From positions 425,001 to 489,000 of the forward strand of contig CAJNDS010001101.1 in assembly GCA_905221605.1 (NCBI GenBank): DNA of 64,000 bases, written 5' to 3'. Below the pieces are notes generated by a model. That model saw nothing but the letters and a program-made list of their open reading frames with translations. It ran no database searches and was not told the origin of the DNA. Source of the DNA: Symbiodinium natans (lineage: Eukaryota > Sar > Dinophyceae > Suessiales > Symbiodiniaceae). The translations under genes were made by a program, and so were the position numbers. Of this stretch, positions 47,301-53,300 are shown piece by piece (position 1 is the first letter of the stretch; the number at the start of each line of letters is the position of its first letter).

Positions 47301-50300
47301 GAGTCGCAAACCCAAAACAGGCTTCAAGGTCAGGGTGTAGGGTGTGGGGGGGCTGAGTGCGTAGCGGCTTGGTGGTGCGAAAACCCTGGACAAGCCATGC
47401 CAAGCAGCTGCAGTTGAAAGCAGAGGGCTAAGTGGCCCTCGTGCTCGAACACCTGCCAGCAATTGGTTTAGGGTCTGGCTTTGCTAGCCCAGTAACCCTA
47501 AACCCTAAACCCTAAACCCTAAACCCCAAACACCCGTAGCCCTAAACCCTAAACCCTTGTGGGCTCGGTTGGGAGTCTTAGGGAACCTTGAAGTGCCTTG
47601 AAGCAACAGGGCCACAGGATGGCATAGGGCCTTCCCGAGGGCGGTTTCTTACTTCTCCAATAACCAATGGGGAAGACAGGTTAAACTTTAAGGTTTAGGG
47701 TTTAGGGTTTAGGGTTTAACTTTAATATTCCTACTAACTAAGGAAACCGGAAACCCAAAAAGTTTAAAGTTCAACTAAAGGCGAAGTAAGGTAAACAAGC
47801 TTCAGCCTTTCAGGCCGTATGCTAACCATCGCCGGGATCGTGATTCGCACCCCTGAGGTTGCACACCTCAGGGGCTCCCCTAACACAGTCCGAATATGCC
47901 CCGAGGTTTCTTAGGAGACGTGTTGAAACGCTGTCCCCGAACCAACCTCAAGGTACAACGAAAGAGTCCCTTGACACGTTTTTTGCCAAGCTAAGCCTCA
48001 ACCCTAAACCTAAACCCCTAAACCCTTTAAACCCAGAATGGGGGTCAGGGTATAGGGCTTACGGTTTCGGGTCTTTGGGAAAGGAGCCTACCTGTATGGC
48101 GACCATGTATTGTCTCAAACGATAAGAATCCGATACTTGCCTTTTGTGCTCTAACCTGACCTCCTAAAATCCTTGCAGCCCTACAGCCCCAAAGCCCTAA
48201 ACCCTAAACTCCTAAGCTCCTAACATCCTAATCCCAATCCCCTAAAGTCTTAAAACCGGAAACCCAGAAGTCATAGAACCCAAAACCCGTAAACGCTTCA
48301 ACCCTAATTAAAACCCAAAACCCTAAAGCACCAACACCAACCCCCCCCCCAAAAAAAAAAAAAAAACCCTACTACGTCCTGCAAAAAAGAGGACTCCCTA
48401 AACCCTAAACCCTAAACCCTAGACCCTAAACCCCTAAACCCCTAAACCCCTAAACCCCAAAACCCCTAAACCCCTAAACCCCTAAACCCCTAAACCCCAA
48501 AACCCCAAAACCCCAAAACCCCTAAACCCCTAAACCCCTAAACCCCTAAACCCTAAGCGGGCGCGAGCACCGCTTCCCAGATACATGGGGTGCTCAGAGC
48601 CTCTCGAACAAGGCCTTTGCGAACCTACGGGCCTGGGAGGGTCAAGCCTCCCACTTGGAGGTTCATGGTACTTCATAACCAATTACAATGGTACTTAGGA
48701 ACCCAAATAAATTAGGGTTTAGGGTTTAGGGTTTAGGGTTTAGGGTTTAGGGTTTAGGGTTTAGGGTTTAGGGTTGAGGGTTTAGGGTTTGGGGTCTAGG
48801 GTTTAGGGTTTAGGGTAACTGCACTTCTAACCCACTCATAAGCCCCTTAAGTGCCCTCATATGGTTCTAAGTACAGTCATAAGTACAGATAGAAGTGGTT
48901 ACGAAGTACCATGAACCTTCAAGCAGGGCAACCCCTACGCGGCCCCTTCTGGCGACGCGTTGTCCAACGTAGCGCGAGCTTCAGAATTGAAACCCCAGAA
49001 AACCTCACGATTTGGGGTTCTCTCCCCCCCTTGGTCGCCAGCAGCTGGACCAGAATCCCTAAACCCTGCTGGGGTCCAGGAGGTGAGGGCTTAGAGACAG
49101 GGCTTATAGGGATTAGGGAGGCCAAGGCCCCAAGCCACAAGGTGAACATGTGGATCGGCGAGGCTGCTCACACGTCTGCACCCTTGACGCGGCGGCGCCG
49201 CTTCGGTGCGTCAGCGGGCATCAGCGCATCACGGTCAGCCTCCGCCTGTTGCCAGCCTGCCGCTGCGGGATGGGAATCGGGTTCTCCAGCTGACGGCGGC
49301 TCCTTCTTGCTGAGTTCCAGCTGCCCTAAACCCTAAACCCTAAACCCTAAACCCTTTGGAGCTTGGTGTTCTCCAAGGCGAGTACCCCCTTCCAGGGGGC
49401 CTTCTAGGACCTTCTCAAGCAGGGACCTCCTCTGTGGCCTTTCGGGGTTCAGGGTTTTAGGGTTTATTCAGGGTTTATTTAGGGTTTATTTAGGGTTTAT
49501 TTTTAGGGTTTAGGGTTCCAACAAGGTTTATTTAGGGTTTATTTAGGGTTTATTTAGGGTTTAGGGTTTAGGGTTACAAGTCGAGGCCTCTAGAGAGTCT
49601 GCCCCTAAATCTACAAAAAAGGCGCAATCGCCGCACGCGCGTACTCTGATACACACCCTAAGCCCTAAACCCTAAACCCTCAAAGCTCTTTCAAGGGCCT
49701 CGGGCCCGGCGAGGCCCAAGAAGTTGCTCGCACCCTCCGGATCTTTCCTTTGGGCTTAGGGTTTAGGGTTCACGGTTCAGGGTTTCGGGTCCCCATACAG
49801 AGCCAAGCATCTCTTCTTACATTCAGGTTATGGAATTTGGCAAGTACCCCATTCTAGGGAGGCTCTGGGAATCCGATGAGTTTAGGGTCTTAAGGGTTTA
49901 GGGTTAAGGGGCCAACCCTAAATCTGAAACCCTCCCGGATTCTTTGCTTAGCATGTTCGTTGGGGGCTGAAGGCCTTGTGTGCTGTGTAGCGCTGCAAGA
50001 TTTCGGGCCGTGGCGTGCTGGCTCAGGAGTGGCCCCCATAACAAAAAAGGGCCCCTTGCACATGTCACGAGTTCGTTCATAAGCCTAAACCGCTAAACCC
50101 CTTTAGGGCTTAGGGGTTTAGGGTTTTTTTTAGGGATTTTAGGGCCTTTAGGGGCTTGGGGCTTAGAATTTAAGGGCTTTTAGGGGCTTAGTGATTGGTG
50201 TTGGGGTCTAGGATTTCAGGGGCTTAGGGCTTTAGATTGGTTGAAGGTTTAAGAGGGTTTATAGGCGTCCATTTGTAGGCTAGCTCCTTCGATGCGGGAT

Positions 50301-53300
50301 TTGGGGCGGGGGGGGGGTTTAGTTTAGAGCGTTGGGGGGGGAGTGGGCTTAATATCAAAGAAGCAAAAATGTTCAGGGACTATAGTATTTTCAAGTAGGT
50401 TGTATTTCTGGGGAGCCAAATTCTGGGTTTAGAGCCTGAACCTTAAACCCTAAACCCTAAACCCTAAACCCTAAACCCTAAACCCAAAATATGGCGGGGG
50501 AGGGTAGCTCTTTCAAGGTGAGGCTCTCCGAAGCTTCCAGCCGAAGTCTCCGCATCAACTTCACCTCCCCGAATCTACAGAAAGGTCCGGTTTAGGGTTT
50601 AGGGTTTAGGGTTTAGGGTTTAGGGTTTAGGGTTTAGGGTTTAGGGTTTAGGGTTTAGGGTTTAGGGTTTAGGGTTTAGGGTTTAGGGTGTAGGGTTTGG
50701 GGTTTGGGGTTTGGGGTTTAGGGTTTTCGGGTTGTTGGGTTTAGGGTTTTTGGGGGGTTTTGGGGCTCCCTGGGGTTCCGAGCCCTAAAGCCGAAACCCC
50801 AAACCCTAAACGCCAAACAACCCAGAACCTCTAAACCAGGGTTCAGGGCTTAGGGTTCAGGGCAGAGGGCTCCTAAATGCATCTTAGCCCTCCCTAAACC
50901 TGCAAACCTAAACCTCACAGAGCCCAAATCCTGCGAATCCTGCAAGCCCAACCCCAAACTCTACACCCTCATCCCGAAATTCTAGACCACCACAGCAGCC
51001 CAAACATTTAACCTCCTGAAAGCCCAGTAACCAGGTTAGTTATGAAAAAAAAACAATCCTTTTGGGGTTGGCTGGCTACTTTCTAAGCCCTAAACCCTAA
51101 ACCCTAAACCCTAAACCCTAAACCCTAAACCCTAAACCCTAAACCCTAAACCCTAAACCCTGAATGAAGGCTCAGGGCTTCATGGATAAGGGAACCTTGA
51201 GCCAAGAAGGGTACCGGAGCCTTGGGTGTGAACTAAACCCTAGACTCTAAACCCCAAACCCTAAACCCTGAACCCTAAACCCTAAACCCTCAACCCTAAA
51301 CCCCAAACCCTGACCCTAAACCCTAGACCCTAAACCCTAGACCCTAAACTCTAAACCCTAAACCCTAGACCCTCAACAACTCTGGTGGGCCTCCCGCTCC
51401 ATAGCTGTACGAAGCGTGGGGTTCTTCCTGATGAACCTCGATGTTGATCTAGAGTTTAGAGTACCTAAATACAGAACCAACCCTAAACCCTAAACCCTGA
51501 AACCGAAACCCTGAACCCTAAATCCTAAACCCTCAACCCTAAGCAGGTGCTGCTCCACATGGACTTTAATCTCCCCCCCTCCCTAGCACGATGTCTGAAC
51601 GCAAAACCCCACCCCTACCCAAGGAGCCAAGTAGCCCTCAATAAAGAATGCACCCTTAAGTCGCATTAAGGATTCAGGATCCCTAACATAATTAGTAAGG
51701 GGTATTGGGCTCCCTGGATAGAGGACTTGGGTGATCTTGTTCGCGTAGGTTTTAGGGTGTAAGGGCTTTGGGAAGACGGGTTGGGGTCTATTTAGGGTTT
51801 AGGGTTTAGGGTTTAGCACTTTGGAGTCCACGGTTCGGGCTTAGAGTTTGGCCATAAGAAACACGAAGCCATGCGTGATTTAACTTTGCCTGGAAACGGC
51901 AGGGAAAAAAGAAGAGTGGGAGTACCTCCAACATGGATCCCGAGACCCTCAACCTCACAAGGGTTCCTAGGGTTAGGGTTCAATTAGGGATTAGGGTTTC
52001 GGGCTTAGGGTTTTGGAAGATCTGCGGAGACTTAATTAGCTAGCAACTGCTGTTGAAGGATTTGGGATTCATGCTTGTCATCCCAAAAGTCATCTCGGCT
52101 CGCGTTTGTGCCGAGGGGCTTGACCTTGGCGGGCAGACTATCCCCCCCCCCCCCCCCCCCGCCGTTTAGGGTTTAGGGTTAAGGGTTAAGGGTTTAGGGT
52201 TCAGGGAAAACACTATTTAACCCAATGAAGCCCCTAAAATACCCCATATTAGCACTAAACCATCGAAAGCCCACCCTAAACCCTAAACCCCAATACGACC
52301 CCCAAAAACCTCAGACAATACTTGCGCAGGGTTTCGGCTGAGTTCGCTTTAGAGCTGAGGCTTTCCCTAAACCCTAAACCCTAAACCCTAAATCCGATAA
52401 ACCCTGAACCCTAAGTCCAGTTAGGCTTTACGATTTTCCAGGGGCTCTTGGTAAGGGAAGTAGGGAAGTGGCGACCTAGGGTTCCCGGGCTCCTGGGTCT
52501 AGGGTTTAGGGTTTAGGAATTAGGGTTTAGGGTTTAGGGTTTAGGGCTACGACTGCACGGGGTGCCTGATCCCCCCGAGTTTTTTTTGCCAAGATCCAGG
52601 AAGCTGAGAGTTTAGCCCCTTTTCCCCTCTGTTCCGGCAGTCTCCTGCAGTCTTTTATCGAGAGGAGGCCTGCACCCCCCAAGTACCCCTTAGTAAGGGC
52701 CTATATAAGTGTACCATCCTGGGGGTACTTGGGGGGGGAGGGGGCAGGGTGTGGAGAGCTTAGGAGGGCGAAGGGCTAAGAATTCTGGTTTGACGGTTTG
52801 ACGGGACATATCTTGAAACTTCGAATCTACGCTTCGATTTCAAGCTTTAGGGTACGAGTGTAGGGTGCAGGCAAGAGGTGGACTCTGGAACCCTTCGAAA
52901 TGCAACTGCGATAGCTCCCCTAGCCTCAACATATGACGTAGCATGTGACACCTGTTTTGTATTTAGGGTTGTGGAACTATAAACCGAACCTTTAAGCCTA
53001 TAAGCCTTGGGATGTACCCCCCATATACTAGCAGTCCTTAATATCCTTCATAGGGATTCTCATAAGGGGTACTAGAATCCCTATTAAGGGCTGCTAGTAG
53101 AGAGGTGGGAACATCCCGATTTGAATCGTATCTTAGCTCCGTCTGGGGGCAGCGTAATGCCGGTCTTCTTGCTTCGCCTCACGGTGTCGTGAGGAGTTGA
53201 ACCGTCTTTGCTTGATGGTTTGGGGGTGATGGCGTTTAGGTTGGGGCTTTGGGGCTTTAGGATAGTGCTTTAGGGTTTAGAGTTTAGGGAAACCTGAAAT

